Both the position numbers and the translations under genes were made by a program. The notes beneath the pieces were generated by a model. It had not been told where the DNA came from, did not search any database, and worked only from the letters and a program-made list of their open reading frames with translations. Shown here one piece after another: positions 55,079 to 63,920 of a stretch of 64,000 bases of DNA (positions within the stretch are counted from its first letter, which is position 1; every line of letters starts with the position of its first letter). Origin of the DNA: Paenibacillus sp. FSL M7-0420 (GTDB lineage Bacteria; Bacillota; Bacilli; Paenibacillales; Paenibacillaceae); the NCBI RefSeq assembly GCF_038002345.1, contig NZ_JBBOCJ010000001.1:3100001-3164000 (forward strand), read 5' to 3'.

Positions 55079-57004
55079 TTGTTGTTGAAAAAAGGATTTA
55101 CAGTTCTGCTATTGGCATTACTGCTGCTATCGGGCAGCATTACAGCATTTGCGGCTGAGCAAGGCAGCGTAGGAGCATGGGGAGCTACCCCATCCGGCAT
55201 TCCGCTGACCGGGCTGGAAGCTTTTGTAGACGATTATGTAAAAGAGTACATAGGAAAGCAGACCGTAGGCGCGTCCGTTGTGATGGTGAAGGATGGACAG
55301 GTCGTGCTGTCCAAGGGGTACGGCTACGCCGACGTGGAACAGCAGATCCCCGTTTCCCCGGATACGGTCATGGAATGGGGCTCTATCAGCAAGCTCGCCG
55401 TATGGACATCCGTAATGCAGCTGGCTGAGCAGGGCAAACTGGATCTGAATGAAGATATCCGTAAGCTGTTGCCGGAGCATTTCCTGACCAAGCTGGAGTA
55501 CGACGAGCCGATCACCATGCTGCACCTGATGAACCACAACGCCGGATTTGAAGAGTATATGTTCGATATGGCCTACCAGTCGCCTGAGGAAGTGCGGTCG
55601 CTGGAAGGGGGACTGAAGCTGGCTCAGCCAGCACAGATCTACAGACCGGGGGAGGTGGTCGCTTATTCGAACTACGGCAACTCACTGGCTGCCTTTATTG
55701 TGGAGAGAATCAGCGGGCAGCCTTATCATGAATACGTCCAGCAGCATATTTTTGAGCCGCTGGGCATGAAGCATTCGATGGCGTATTCTGTGGTGGAGGA
55801 CCGCCCGGAGCTGCTGAAGCACAAGGCCAAAGGGTATTTCTTCGCCGGACCAGGCTCCTTCAAGCAAGGCCCGTGGAATTATATGTCTATGTACCCTAAT
55901 GGCGGCAATAACGGGACTGCGGAGGATCTCGCCAAATTTGCCATGGCCCTCATGCCTGCAGCCGGAGAGCAATCTCCGCTGTTTCAGAAGTCAGGAACGT
56001 TGGCTACGATGCTGACCCGGAGTCATTCCGCTGCGGAAGGCATGCCTGGCATCGCCCACGGGTTCTGGGAGTATCCCGGGGCACACTGGACGCTGGGACA
56101 TGGCGGGAACACGATTGCTTTTGCCACCAACCTTATGCTTGTGCCTGAAGACCGGTTTGCAGTTGTCGTCATGACGAATCAGGCGGGTGAATCCCATATT
56201 GTTCATGGTCTGACCAAAGCAGTTGTGGGACAACGAGCGCAGACGGAGGCAGCGGTTCTGCCAGACGTGTCAGAGGTGGAAGGCCGATTCGTCGCGGCGC
56301 GCCGTCCCGGTCATGGCTTCATGAAGCTGTTCCCATATCTGACGATGATGAAGCTTGAGCCTCAGGGAGCAGATCAGCTTAAGGTGTCACTTGCCGGGAT
56401 GAGCGGAAGCTATCAGCAGGTTCAGCCTTACCTCTATGAGAAGACGGGTGGGGATTCAGGACTGGATGCCTGGCCGATGCTGTATGCCACAATGAAAGAA
56501 GGGAAGGTAGCGTCTGTCTCGGTGTACACCTCCGATTATCTGCCGTTGTCTCCGGGCCGGTCCATGCCTGTATTGCTGATCAGTGCAGCACTTGCGTTGC
56601 TGGCCATCATCTATTTTGTAATTGCTCCGTTTGTGTGGCTGGTACAGATGCTTATGGGCAAAAGGAGAGCACATCGTAACCGTCCTGCACCCCGATCCGC
56701 CAACCGGAAGCTGACGGCCGGACTGACCTTAACCGGTACCGGTCTGGTGGTGAACAATCTGGTGCTGGCCTTACGGATGCTTAGCAACAATGAACGTGCC
56801 TATGCGGAGGTGTATCCGCAGATTATAGTGAATATTGCGCTAACCGGACTGGCTGCACTGCTTATCGCTGCGCTGTTTATAACCTTGATGAAGCGCCGGT
56901 CCCCGTCTGTCTCACCGGCCCGTAACCATTGGCCGGCCATCGTGCCCATGGTGATGATGGCAATTCTGCTGGCCCAGCTGGTATTCTGGGAATTTTACAG
57001 TTAA
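55079..57004 (+). CDS. Secreted serine hydrolase (beta-lactamase class C / Pbp-type) with membrane C-terminus
   Basis: A 641-residue exported protein. TTG 55079 follows AAAGGAGA by 8 bases. A signal peptide (LLLALLLLSGSITAFAAE) leads to a beta-lactamase-fold domain: SISK (Ser102-Lys105), YSNYGN (about 197) and GHGGNT (about 341), the three catalytic motifs. After about residue 490 four membrane helices form the C-terminus (ISAALALLAIIYFVIAPFVW, GLTLTGTGLVVNNLVLAL, IVNIALTGLAALLIAALFIT, IVPMVMMAILLAQLVFW). The active site should face outward. It may act on peptidoglycan or D-amino-acid peptides; true beta-lactamase activity is unlikely to be its main role. Confidence 0.88.
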   Translation: MLLKKGFTVLLLALLLLSGSITAFAAEQGSVGAWGATPSGIPLTGLEAFVDDYVKEYIGKQTVGASVVMVKDGQVVLSKGYGYADVEQQIPVSPDTVMEWGSISKLAVWTSVMQLAEQGKLDLNEDIRKLLPEHFLTKLEYDEPITMLHLMNHNAGFEEYMFDMAYQSPEEVRSLEGGLKLAQPAQIYRPGEVVAYSNYGNSLAAFIVERISGQPYHEYVQQHIFEPLGMKHSMAYSVVEDRPELLKHKAKGYFFAGPGSFKQGPWNYMSMYPNGGNNGTAEDLAKFAMALMPAAGEQSPLFQKSGTLATMLTRSHSAAEGMPGIAHGFWEYPGAHWTLGHGGNTIAFATNLMLVPEDRFAVVVMTNQAGESHIVHGLTKAVVGQRAQTEAAVLPDVSEVEGRFVAARRPGHGFMKLFPYLTMMKLEPQGADQLKVSLAGMSGSYQQVQPYLYEKTGGDSGLDAWPMLYATMKEGKVASVSVYTSDYLPLSPGRSMPVLLISAALALLAIIYFVIAPFVWLVQMLMGKRRAHRNRPAPRSANRKLTAGLTLTGTGLVVNNLVLALRMLSNNERAYAEVYPQIIVNIALTGLAALLIAALFITLMKRRSPSVSPARNHWPAIVPMVMMAILLAQLVFWEFYS

Positions 57005-57179
57005 GTCGCAGGGGAAGGGAAGAAGCGGCTATCTGAGGACAAGAAGCCAGGGTGCGGGGGAGAGCGGGCGTACGTTTTTCCACTTGCCTGCTACTATAGA
57101 ATTACTTATTACATCCCACGTGTGCGACAATCATCTGTTCGTGGCGATGGACAGAATACCTTTCATTTTCTGTATAAAT

Positions 57180-57211
57180 GGCTACGCTGTCCTTAAGAGG
57201 ATGGCGTAGCC
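57180..57211. terminator. Hairpin after the serine hydrolase gene
   Basis: GGCTACGC pairs with GCGTAGCC around a partly self-pairing loop (CCTTAAGAGG), followed by a T-rich stretch. The 57005-57306 gap otherwise shows nothing I can name. Confidence 0.5.
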
Positions 57212-57306
57212 GTTCTCATTTCTGCAATAGGGCTAAGCAGCCTCTCACTTGAACTGTATCCCCAATTATTATTGATGTCTAACCTATGTACAATTTATTG
57301 GGTTCG

Positions 57307-57786
57307 TTAGCGATAGAAGTCCACCATATCTCCAAACAGCCGTTTAATAAATTCGAGCTCGCTTTCGTTATATCTTTCCAAAAATTCGTACATTCTTTGC
57401 TTTTCCTTCGCATGAAGCCCCTCATGAGCAGCAAATAGCTTTTTGCCGATAGGCGTTAGCCGAAAATACACTTCCTTTTTGTTGTCGTTGAACTGGGCTT
57501 TTCGCACCCAACCTGCCTTTAGTAATTTATTTGCGATCTTGGAGGTATTTCCTTTACTTAAATTGATTCTCTCCGCGATGGAAGTGAGATTGATCGGCTC
57601 CTGCTCTCCGATGCACGCAATGGTGTGCAGTTCCGTCATATTCAAGCTGAATTCTGATTCAATATGCTTCCGGATATCCTTCAGGTATGTGGCAGTTATT
57701 CGGGTTTCATATTGCTCTTTATGCTCAAGAAACTGAACGAAAAATTCATGAATGGCAGTTTTGTTTTTACTGGCAGTATCCATCAT
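57307..57786 (-). CDS. MarR-family regulator
   Basis: A 159-residue dimeric winged-helix regulator (LNMTELHTIACIGEQEPINL, SIAERINLSKGNTSKIANKL, FRLTPIGKKLFAAHEGLHAK). GAGGAG precedes ATG 57786, with a second ATG next to it; the longer frame to 57879 lacks a site. It is divergent from the RidA and flavin monooxygenase genes, its probable targets. Its DNA is more AT-rich than the neighbouring genes, as is the whole 57.3-60 kb block. Confidence 0.87.
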   Translation of the reverse strand: MMDTASKNKTAIHEFFVQFLEHKEQYETRITATYLKDIRKHIESEFSLNMTELHTIACIGEQEPINLTSIAERINLSKGNTSKIANKLLKAGWVRKAQFNDNKKEVYFRLTPIGKKLFAAHEGLHAKEKQRMYEFLERYNESELEFIKRLFGDMVDFYR

Positions 57787-57905
57787 TATGCTGGCTCCTC
57801 GACTTATTTGTTTTATTATAGCATAGATTGTTCTCTGAGAAACATACGGGCATACCCATATTGGGATTGGGGTTGACATGGTAAAGAGTAAACAAGTAGA
57901 ATGAT

Positions 57906-57989
57906 ATTGTTTCGTATGAAACTAAAATTGTATATAATTTTTATCACACTTGTTTTAACGGGCAATATAAAAGGTTCTAACGAAACAAT
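57906..57989. promoter_or_regulatory. Intergenic inverted repeats between the marR and RidA genes
   Basis: ATTGTTTCG (57906-57914) is repeated in inverse as CGAAACAAT (57981-57989), and GTTTC-GTAT-GAAAC forms a local palindrome at 57909-57922. TATAAT lies at 57933-57938 with a possible -35, TTGTTT (57908-57913), 19 bp upstream. These are candidate MarR binding sites and promoter for the RidA-monooxygenase unit. Confidence 0.5.
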
Positions 57990-58018
57990 AATTGATGAAG
58001 GAGGTTTGCCGGAAGTAC

Positions 58019-58474
58019 TTGTCCACTTTTCAAGAGGAAATTTATAAATATGGAAATGGAGCGTACCTGCCTATGGAAATCGCAAATCCGAAGACCTTGA
58101 ATGATAAGGTTACATCTGTAATTTCTCATGTCGTGGTAACTACTGCTTCCAAATGGGCCTTCATCTCAGGTCAGGTTGCTGTAGATGAAACAGGATCATT
58201 GGTCGGTTCAGGGGACTATTATGCGCAAGCGATTCAAGTGTTCACCAACCTTAAGTATGCATTGGAAGCCGTGCGAGCGGATCCCTTGTACATTGTAAAA
58301 ATGAATATTTTTGTTGTAAACCACAACCCGGAATTGATTTCGATTATTTTTGAGGCAGGATTTCATGTGTTTGGCCCTAACTGGCCGAAGACAGCAAGTA
58401 CCTATATAGGCGTTCAAGCACTAGCCGATCCTGAATGGCTTATCGAAATAGACGCTATCGTGATCTTCCCATAA
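58019..58474 (+). CDS. RidA family protein
   Basis: A 151-residue protein of the Rid/YjgF family, small trimeric enzymes that deaminate reactive enamines and imines or bind small molecules. Family blocks: WAFISGQVAVDETGSLVGSG, QAIQVFTNLKYALEAV and ADPEWLIEIDAIVIFP. AAGGAGG at 57998-58004 excludes a start at 57992; TTG 58019 and ATG 58073 (133 residues, the usual family length) are both possible. The usual catalytic Arg of RidA is not obvious, so this may be a Rid2-7-type member. It lies 24 bases before a flavin monooxygenase gene and is presumably co-transcribed. Confidence 0.78.
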   Translation: MSTFQEEIYKYGNGAYLPMEIANPKTLNDKVTSVISHVVVTTASKWAFISGQVAVDETGSLVGSGDYYAQAIQVFTNLKYALEAVRADPLYIVKMNIFVVNHNPELISIIFEAGFHVFGPNWPKTASTYIGVQALADPEWLIEIDAIVIFP

Positions 58475-58498
58475 TGTTTAAGAAAAGAGGGTTTTGAT

Positions 58499-59995
58499 AT
58501 GAAATATGAAGTCATCCTGATCGGTGGCGGGCCTGTCGGCATGATGCTGGCCGGGGAATTGGCATTAGCCGGTGTAAAGGTCTGCGTCATTGAGCGATTA
58601 AAAGAGACAACCCCTTATTCACGTGCGCTTACCGTACATCCTCGAACTCTTGAAATAATAGATATGCGTGGAGTGAAATCACAATTAATCAGTCAAGGCC
58701 GCTTACTTTCGAGAGGACATTTCGCCGGATTAGAAACTCCTTTGGATTTCACGGTGTTGGATTCTTCTTCCAATCACACTCTCTTTTTACCGCAGAGTGA
58801 GACGGAGAAGGTGTTGGAGGAATGGGCGCTTAGCCTTGGCGCAGAGGTCTGGAGAGAGGTTGAGGCTCTATCTGTAAACCAGGACGAGGATGGGGTTGAC
58901 GTTAAGATCGCAGGACCTCATGGAGAAACAACGTTAAGATCAGCTTATGTGGTAGGTACGGATGGAGCCAGAAGTTTGGTTCGCAAGCATGCAAATATAT
59001 CATATGAAGGTACAGATGCGACCTTCACGGCGATTCTGGGGGATGCCGTTCTATCTGATTTGGCTCCTATGAGTGTCATATCCCGGATTACAGAACAAGG
59101 ATTGGTCAGTATCATGCCGATCAATGATCATATGTATCGGGTCTTGATGATCGATATGGAGAGACGTAACATCTCTAAGGATGAGCCCGTTACATTGGAA
59201 GAGTTTCGTTCATCGCTCATCCGTACGACCGGAAGCGACCTGGGATTGAACGATGTGAAATGGATGTCCCGTTTCGGAAATGCGACGCGGCAAGCGGGAC
59301 GCTATCGGAATGGTCGATTGTTCTTGGCGGGAGATTCGGCGCACATTCATTTTCCCGCTGGTGGACAGGGAATGAACGTCGGCTTACAAGAAGCGATGAA
59401 CTTAGGTTGGAAGCTTGCAGGAGCAATCAAAGGCTGGGCTCCGGACTGGCTATTGGACAGTTATCATGCCGAGCGCTTTCCATGGAATACGGCCTTGCTC
59501 CGGAATACCGAGGTCCAAACCCTGCTTCTGGACGTGACTCCCCCTATCACGGAACTTCGAAGCATGTTAGCTAAACTGATTCAAATACCGGAGGCTAATT
59601 ATCAAATCGCCGCACAAGTTTCCGCAATGGATGTACATTATGATCCAGACGCCGAAGCGCCTCCCCATCCTTTAAACGGGAAACGTTTCAAGGATCTAAG
59701 CTTAAAGCTGAAAGGCGGGCCATTGATTAACGCCTATCCGTTACTACACAAAGGTACTTTTCTTCTGCTGCATTTTCATTCTAATGAACAGAATAGCGGT
59801 CAATGGGAAACGTATAGCAACCTTCAAGTTGTACATGCCTCTTTGGCTGAGGCTGACGAGGATTGGAACGACGTCCACACGGCGCTTATTCGTCCGGATG
59901 GACATATTGCCTGGGCGATTCCTCTATCCGTTCCAAATCCAATACAAAGCATAAATGAAGGAATCACTCGCTGGTGCGGAGACAGTACCGTGTAG
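58499..59995 (+). CDS. FAD-dependent aromatic monooxygenase (class A)
   Basis: A 498-residue flavin hydroxylase. The N-terminal Rossmann motif is ILIGGGPVGMMLAGELALAG, with ERLKETTPYSRALTVHPRTL and a GD motif in VVGTDGARSLVRKHA. The FAD-pyrophosphate block LFLAGDSAHIHFPAGGQGMN and the following NVGLQEAMNLGWKLAGA are typical. A short thioredoxin-like tail domain ends the protein. Members include aromatic hydroxylases, polyketide oxygenases and rifampicin monooxygenases; the substrate cannot be told. With the upstream MarR and RidA genes it looks like a small xenobiotic-response cassette. AAGAAAAGAGGG precedes ATG 58499. Base composition is more AT-rich than the flanks. Confidence 0.85.
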   Translation: MKYEVILIGGGPVGMMLAGELALAGVKVCVIERLKETTPYSRALTVHPRTLEIIDMRGVKSQLISQGRLLSRGHFAGLETPLDFTVLDSSSNHTLFLPQSETEKVLEEWALSLGAEVWREVEALSVNQDEDGVDVKIAGPHGETTLRSAYVVGTDGARSLVRKHANISYEGTDATFTAILGDAVLSDLAPMSVISRITEQGLVSIMPINDHMYRVLMIDMERRNISKDEPVTLEEFRSSLIRTTGSDLGLNDVKWMSRFGNATRQAGRYRNGRLFLAGDSAHIHFPAGGQGMNVGLQEAMNLGWKLAGAIKGWAPDWLLDSYHAERFPWNTALLRNTEVQTLLLDVTPPITELRSMLAKLIQIPEANYQIAAQVSAMDVHYDPDAEAPPHPLNGKRFKDLSLKLKGGPLINAYPLLHKGTFLLLHFHSNEQNSGQWETYSNLQVVHASLAEADEDWNDVHTALIRPDGHIAWAIPLSVPNPIQSINEGITRWCGDSTV

Positions 59996-60064
59996 TAATT
60001 CGTTCGAGGTGCGTAACTGATTCGCTACCACGTTCAAGGATCTAATGTATTAGGGCTTGCAATT

Positions 60065-60116
60065 ACAAACAAGCGACCCTCCAGAGGACGACAGCCCCGG
60101 TGGATCGCTTGTTTGT
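60065..60116. terminator. Bidirectional terminator after the monooxygenase and sugar ABC genes
   Basis: ACAAACAAGCGA pairs perfectly with TCGCTTGTTTGT, with a GC-rich loop. It lies 69 bases after the monooxygenase stop and 28 bases after the stop of the convergent ABC operon, so it serves both. Confidence 0.78.
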
Positions 60117-60144
60117 GTTAACGGTATTATTTGGCCCGTAAGAC

Positions 60145-61068
60145 TTAGCCTTTGACCCCGCCGACAACCATCCCTTTAACGAAATACTTCTGCAGGAACG
60201 GATAGACGATGATAATCGGCACACTCGCTACGATAGTCATCGTGGCACGGATAGAGGTCGGTGTAACGGTCGCTTTGTTGCCCTGCGCGTTCGCAAAGGC
60301 ATCGGCTGCCGAGGAGCTGGACATCGCGGTGTTGGATGTTGACAGCATCTTCATCAGCTCGTATTGCAGCGTACTCAGGCTTGGCGTGGAGGAGTTGTAC
60401 AGGAAGACGTCAAACCAGGAATTCCACTGATAGACCGCTACGAACAGGGAGACGGTAGCCAGCGCCGGAACGGTCAGCGGAAGCACAATGCGCGAGAAGG
60501 TGATGAAGTCGCCTGCGCCGTCGATTTTGGCCGATTCCATCAGTCCCTCAGGCAGTGCCTCAATGAAGGAGCGGATGACGATCATATTGAATACGCCGAT
60601 GATGCCCGGAATGATATAGACCCAGAAGCTGTTCAGCATGTTCAGCTCTTTGATCAGCAGGTAGCCTGGAATCAGACCACCGCTGAAGTACATGGTGAAA
60701 ATAAACGTGACGGACACAAACTTCTTCAGCTTATATTCCGGACGGCTTACCGTATAGGCCAGCATCGCTGTACAGAATACGGAGACCACAGTGCCGATGA
60801 CCGTCCGTGCTGCAGAGACAAACGTTGAAAAGAAGATGTTGGATTCACTGAATACATACTCGAAGTTGCGCAGCGTCCATTCACGAGGCCAGATATAAAT
60901 ATCCCCGCGGACAGAGTCATTCGCTTCATTGAACGATAGAGCAAACATATTCAGAAACGGATAGAGGGTAACAATAACCAAGAGAATCATGAAGATCGTA
61001 TTGCATATATCGAAGATTCGGTCACCAAGCGATGAATTCCGGTATGAATTGGTTTTGGATTTAGCCAT
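60145..61068 (-). CDS. Sugar ABC transporter permease, LplC/YtcP-type
   Basis: A 307-residue inner-membrane permease with six helices (IFDICNTIFMILLVIVTLYP, VFCTAMLAYTVSRPEYKLKK, FTMYFSGGLIPGYLLIKELN, NSFWVYIIPGIIGVFNMIVI). The coupling EAA-like loop reads EALPEGLMESAKIDGAGDF. It belongs to the ABC importer type common in Paenibacillus for plant polysaccharide fragments. It is the last gene of the operon, 17 bases after the partner permease gene. Confidence 0.9.
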   Translation of the reverse strand: MAKSKTNSYRNSSLGDRIFDICNTIFMILLVIVTLYPFLNMFALSFNEANDSVRGDIYIWPREWTLRNFEYVFSESNIFFSTFVSAARTVIGTVVSVFCTAMLAYTVSRPEYKLKKFVSVTFIFTMYFSGGLIPGYLLIKELNMLNSFWVYIIPGIIGVFNMIVIRSFIEALPEGLMESAKIDGAGDFITFSRIVLPLTVPALATVSLFVAVYQWNSWFDVFLYNSSTPSLSTLQYELMKMLSTSNTAMSSSSAADAFANAQGNKATVTPTSIRATMTIVASVPIIIVYPFLQKYFVKGMVVGGVKG

Positions 61069-61085
61069 TACTTGTGTCCTCCTTT

Positions 61086-62075
61086 CTAGTACAATCTGCT
61101 TTCGCCCATACGCTTGGCGATATTATTGGCTGCGATCAAGAAGATGAAGCTGACCAGCGTCTTGAACATACCCGCTGCGGTGGCAAGCCCGAAGTTGTTC
61201 ATCTGCATCCCGTACTTCAGTACGAAGATATCCAGATTCTCCGAGTAGTCGAGGTTCATCCCGTTACCTAACAGGTACTGCGCCTCGAAGCCGGACTCTA
61301 GAATATGGCCCAGGTTCATGATCAGAATCAGAACGATAACCGGCTTGATACCCGGCAGGGTAATATAGAACATTCTTTGCAGACGGGATGCCCCGTCAAT
61401 CTCAGCCGCTTCATATTGAGAAGGGTCGATGGAGGTGATGGCTGCCAGATAGATGATGGTATTCCAGCCGACATTCTTCCAGACTTCCGTAACCCCGAGT
61501 ATTCCCCAGAAGTACTTGCCTTCGCCCAGCCACAGAATTGGATGATCAATAAGCTGCGCTTTGACCAGCAGCACATTGATGATCCCTTCCGGTGCCAGTG
61601 CCATTTGCACAATATTGGCCGCTACGACCCAGGAAATGAAGTAAGGCAGGTAACTGATCGTCTGCACGGTGCGTTTGAAGAACACATTGCGCAGCTCATT
61701 CAGCAGCAGGGCCAGTACGATGGCTGTAACAAATCCGAGAACCAGGTTAATGGAGCTCATAACCAGAGTATTACGAAGGACGCGATAGAATTGCTGTTCC
61801 TGGAACAGGAATTTGAAATTGTCCCAGCCGACCCACTTCTGGTCGAACAGATCCTTGGCTGGCTTGAATTTCTGAAAAGCAATGGTCCATCCCCATAGCG
61901 GGAGGTATTTGAATATAATCACCCATAACAGAAAGGGCAATGACATCAGCATCAGCATTTTTTGTTTAGATAGCTCTTTAAAAAAGGTTTTGAAGCGCGA
62001 AGTACCGGTATTATTCGATTTTGCCAACTGCACAGCGGTTTTTCCCACCTGTACCGTCCCCTTTCCAAGCTCCAT
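61086..62075 (-). CDS. Sugar ABC transporter permease, LplB/YteP-type
   Basis: A 329-residue permease with a long cytosolic N-terminus and six helices (KMLMLMSLPFLLWVIIFKYL, LGFVTAIVLALLLNELRNVF, SYLPYFISWVVAANIVQMAL). The coupling loop reads SQYEAAEIDGASRLQ. It pairs with the downstream LplC-type permease. Between it and the solute-binding gene is a perfect 13-bp hairpin (62103-62134) that may set unequal expression of the two. Confidence 0.9.
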   Translation of the reverse strand: MELGKGTVQVGKTAVQLAKSNNTGTSRFKTFFKELSKQKMLMLMSLPFLLWVIIFKYLPLWGWTIAFQKFKPAKDLFDQKWVGWDNFKFLFQEQQFYRVLRNTLVMSSINLVLGFVTAIVLALLLNELRNVFFKRTVQTISYLPYFISWVVAANIVQMALAPEGIINVLLVKAQLIDHPILWLGEGKYFWGILGVTEVWKNVGWNTIIYLAAITSIDPSQYEAAEIDGASRLQRMFYITLPGIKPVIVLILIMNLGHILESGFEAQYLLGNGMNLDYSENLDIFVLKYGMQMNNFGLATAAGMFKTLVSFIFLIAANNIAKRMGESRLY

Positions 62076-62102
62076 ATTCTCTCTTTGCTAACAAGTGTAG
62101 AA

Positions 62103-62134
62103 GGGAAAAGTGAAGGCTGTGCTTCACTTTTCCC
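62103..62134 (-). other. Intercistronic stem-loop between the binding-protein and permease genes
   Basis: GGGAAAAGTGAAG and CTTCACTTTTCCC form a perfect 13-bp stem around GCTGTG. No T-run follows on the minus strand, so it is unlikely to be a full terminator. Such hairpins after solute-binding genes can protect the 5' part of the mRNA and give more binding protein than permease. Confidence 0.7.
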
Positions 62135-62166
62135 GGTTCATCATGCTGCATCTGGGAAGCGGACGC

Positions 62167-63849
62167 TTACCATTTGCCGTCGATGCGGTCCTTGATCTTG
62201 TTAGTCATGAATTCTTCGTAGCCCTTAGCATCGAGCTTGTTGTATTCGGCCAGGTATTCACTCCAGACCTTTTCAAATTGGCCAGGGGCAGCAAGCACCA
62301 TACGAGGATAGTACTTCTGCTGCAAATCGCCGGCTCTCTGGCTGAAGAGCTGCTCAGGGGAGCCAGGTTCTTTCTCAATACTCCAGGCAGGATACCATGG
62401 ACGCTCTACCGGCTCGGCATAGAAGTCGGAGAAGGTCTTCAGGTTGTATTTCTCCAGCAGTGTTTTGTCGCCATCTGTATAGTTGATCGCTGCAACTTCC
62501 GGCTGGTTGAACGGAACGTGGGCGTTGCCGTCATCATACACGGAATTGTCGCCATAACGCGGCCATTCATAATCGAAATATGCGAAGCCGAATTTACGTT
62601 TGAAATCATTGTCGTTGCGGTTTGTCAGCTGTTCTTCGCTCATCACCATACGGCCTTCAGCGTTCTTCGTGTAAGTTTCGCCTTCAATGCCCCACTCGAC
62701 AAGCTTCTGGTTCTCATCGGTCAGCAGGTTGTCAAAATACTTGATGATACGGACCGGATCTTTTGCGCTGACAGAGATACCCAGCCCGCGGTTGTTCACG
62801 AAGGACGGAGGATCAACATAAGCATCTTTAATGCCTTCGTCAAATACGATCGGAAGGGCAACGTAACGCAGATCGTCATTACCGGCGGATCTCAGATTGT
62901 TCGTGGCGTCGTTAATCTGCCAGGAATAGTTGACATATCCGAGTACACGGCCGGAGGTCAGCTTCGCCAGATACTGGTCTTTGTTCGCTGTGAACGTCTC
63001 AGGGTCAACCAGACCCTTGCCGTTCATTTCGTTCAATTTAGCCAGCCAGCGCTTCTCATCTTCGGTTCCCTGATACAGCTTGGCTTCATGAGACTCCATG
63101 TCCACCAGGACGCCGCCTTCATTCGGATAACCGGCCAGATGCATGGGCTGGTTGGTGATGGTGAAGAATTCACCGGCTGTACCGGCGAAAGTAGCGAAGC
63201 CGATGGTGTCTTTACCATCCACCTTAGGGTACTTAGCTTGGTATTTCTCAATCAAGTCAAAGTACTGGTCAAGCGTCTTCACTTCCGGGTAACCGAATTC
63301 CTTAAGGACGCGTCTCTGCATCCAGAAGGTGCTGCTTGGATCTGGCGGCGATAAGTATCCGTTTACATTTGCAGTGAAGGGAAGGATATAGATATTGCCT
63401 TCTTCATCCTTGATCTTGTTCATGTAGTCGCCATAGACACGCTTGATGTTAGGGCCATATTTCTCAATCAGATCATTAAGCGGAATGTATGCACCGGCAT
63501 CAAGCAGCTTGGCCAGCTCGCCGACTGGAGAGATGACATCAGGATAGTCGCCGCCGGCAATCATAACACCGGACTTGGTGCTTCCATCGCCAACTACGTA
63601 TTCCATTTTCCAGTCTACACCTGTCTGTTCCTGAAGCTTCTTACCGATGGTGGTATCACTGGCCATGGTATCCTTGTTGGCCCCGAAGCCGAAGTAAGTG
63701 AATGTTACCGGTTCTGTGCTGACTTCGCTGTTTTCTCCGCCGGACGCGCTGTTCTTTTCCCCTGAGTTGCCGTTGGAGCAGCCAACTACGAGGAGTGCGG
63801 ACGCCATAACAACAGCCAGTCCGGTTTGCAACCATTTCTTTGTACGCAT
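62167..63849 (-). CDS. Extracellular solute-binding lipoprotein, LipO/YtcQ-type
   Basis: A 560-residue ABC binding protein with a lipoprotein signal (LAVVMASALLVVGCSNG, lipidated Cys24) and a Ser/Glu/Asn linker. Mature features include FTYFGFGANKDTM, GGDYPDVISPVGELAKLLDA, GVDWKMEYVVGDGST, RGLGISVSAKDPVRIIKYF and a long C-terminal part with LEKYNLKTFSDFYAEPVERP. It is the first gene of an operon with the LplB- and LplC-type permeases; no ATPase is encoded, so a shared MsmX-type ATPase is likely. The ligand is probably a complex oligosaccharide, such as a pectin or xylan fragment. Confidence 0.92.
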   Translation of the reverse strand: MRTKKWLQTGLAVVMASALLVVGCSNGNSGEKNSASGGENSEVSTEPVTFTYFGFGANKDTMASDTTIGKKLQEQTGVDWKMEYVVGDGSTKSGVMIAGGDYPDVISPVGELAKLLDAGAYIPLNDLIEKYGPNIKRVYGDYMNKIKDEEGNIYILPFTANVNGYLSPPDPSSTFWMQRRVLKEFGYPEVKTLDQYFDLIEKYQAKYPKVDGKDTIGFATFAGTAGEFFTITNQPMHLAGYPNEGGVLVDMESHEAKLYQGTEDEKRWLAKLNEMNGKGLVDPETFTANKDQYLAKLTSGRVLGYVNYSWQINDATNNLRSAGNDDLRYVALPIVFDEGIKDAYVDPPSFVNNRGLGISVSAKDPVRIIKYFDNLLTDENQKLVEWGIEGETYTKNAEGRMVMSEEQLTNRNDNDFKRKFGFAYFDYEWPRYGDNSVYDDGNAHVPFNQPEVAAINYTDGDKTLLEKYNLKTFSDFYAEPVERPWYPAWSIEKEPGSPEQLFSQRAGDLQQKYYPRMVLAAPGQFEKVWSEYLAEYNKLDAKGYEEFMTNKIKDRIDGKW

Positions 63850-63890
63850 TTCATATCCCCTTTCTTTTCTTTGTGCTATTGAACATCCTC

Positions 63891-63920
63891 ATTATAAAAG
63901 AAAGCGTTTAACTTTGTTAC
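63891..63920 (-). promoter_or_regulatory. Promoter with possible cre element for the sugar ABC operon
   Basis: On the minus strand TATAAT (63896-63891) follows GTAACA (63920-63915) after 18 bp. Between them, AAACGCTTTC resembles a degenerate CcpA site. The -10 is convincing; the -35 and cre are weak matches. Confidence 0.45.

Noticed and set aside
62110..63354. 414-residue frame on the plus strand opposite the sugar-binding gene
   Set aside because: The minus-strand lipoprotein has complete signal, domain and operon support; the plus frame is its complementary shadow.
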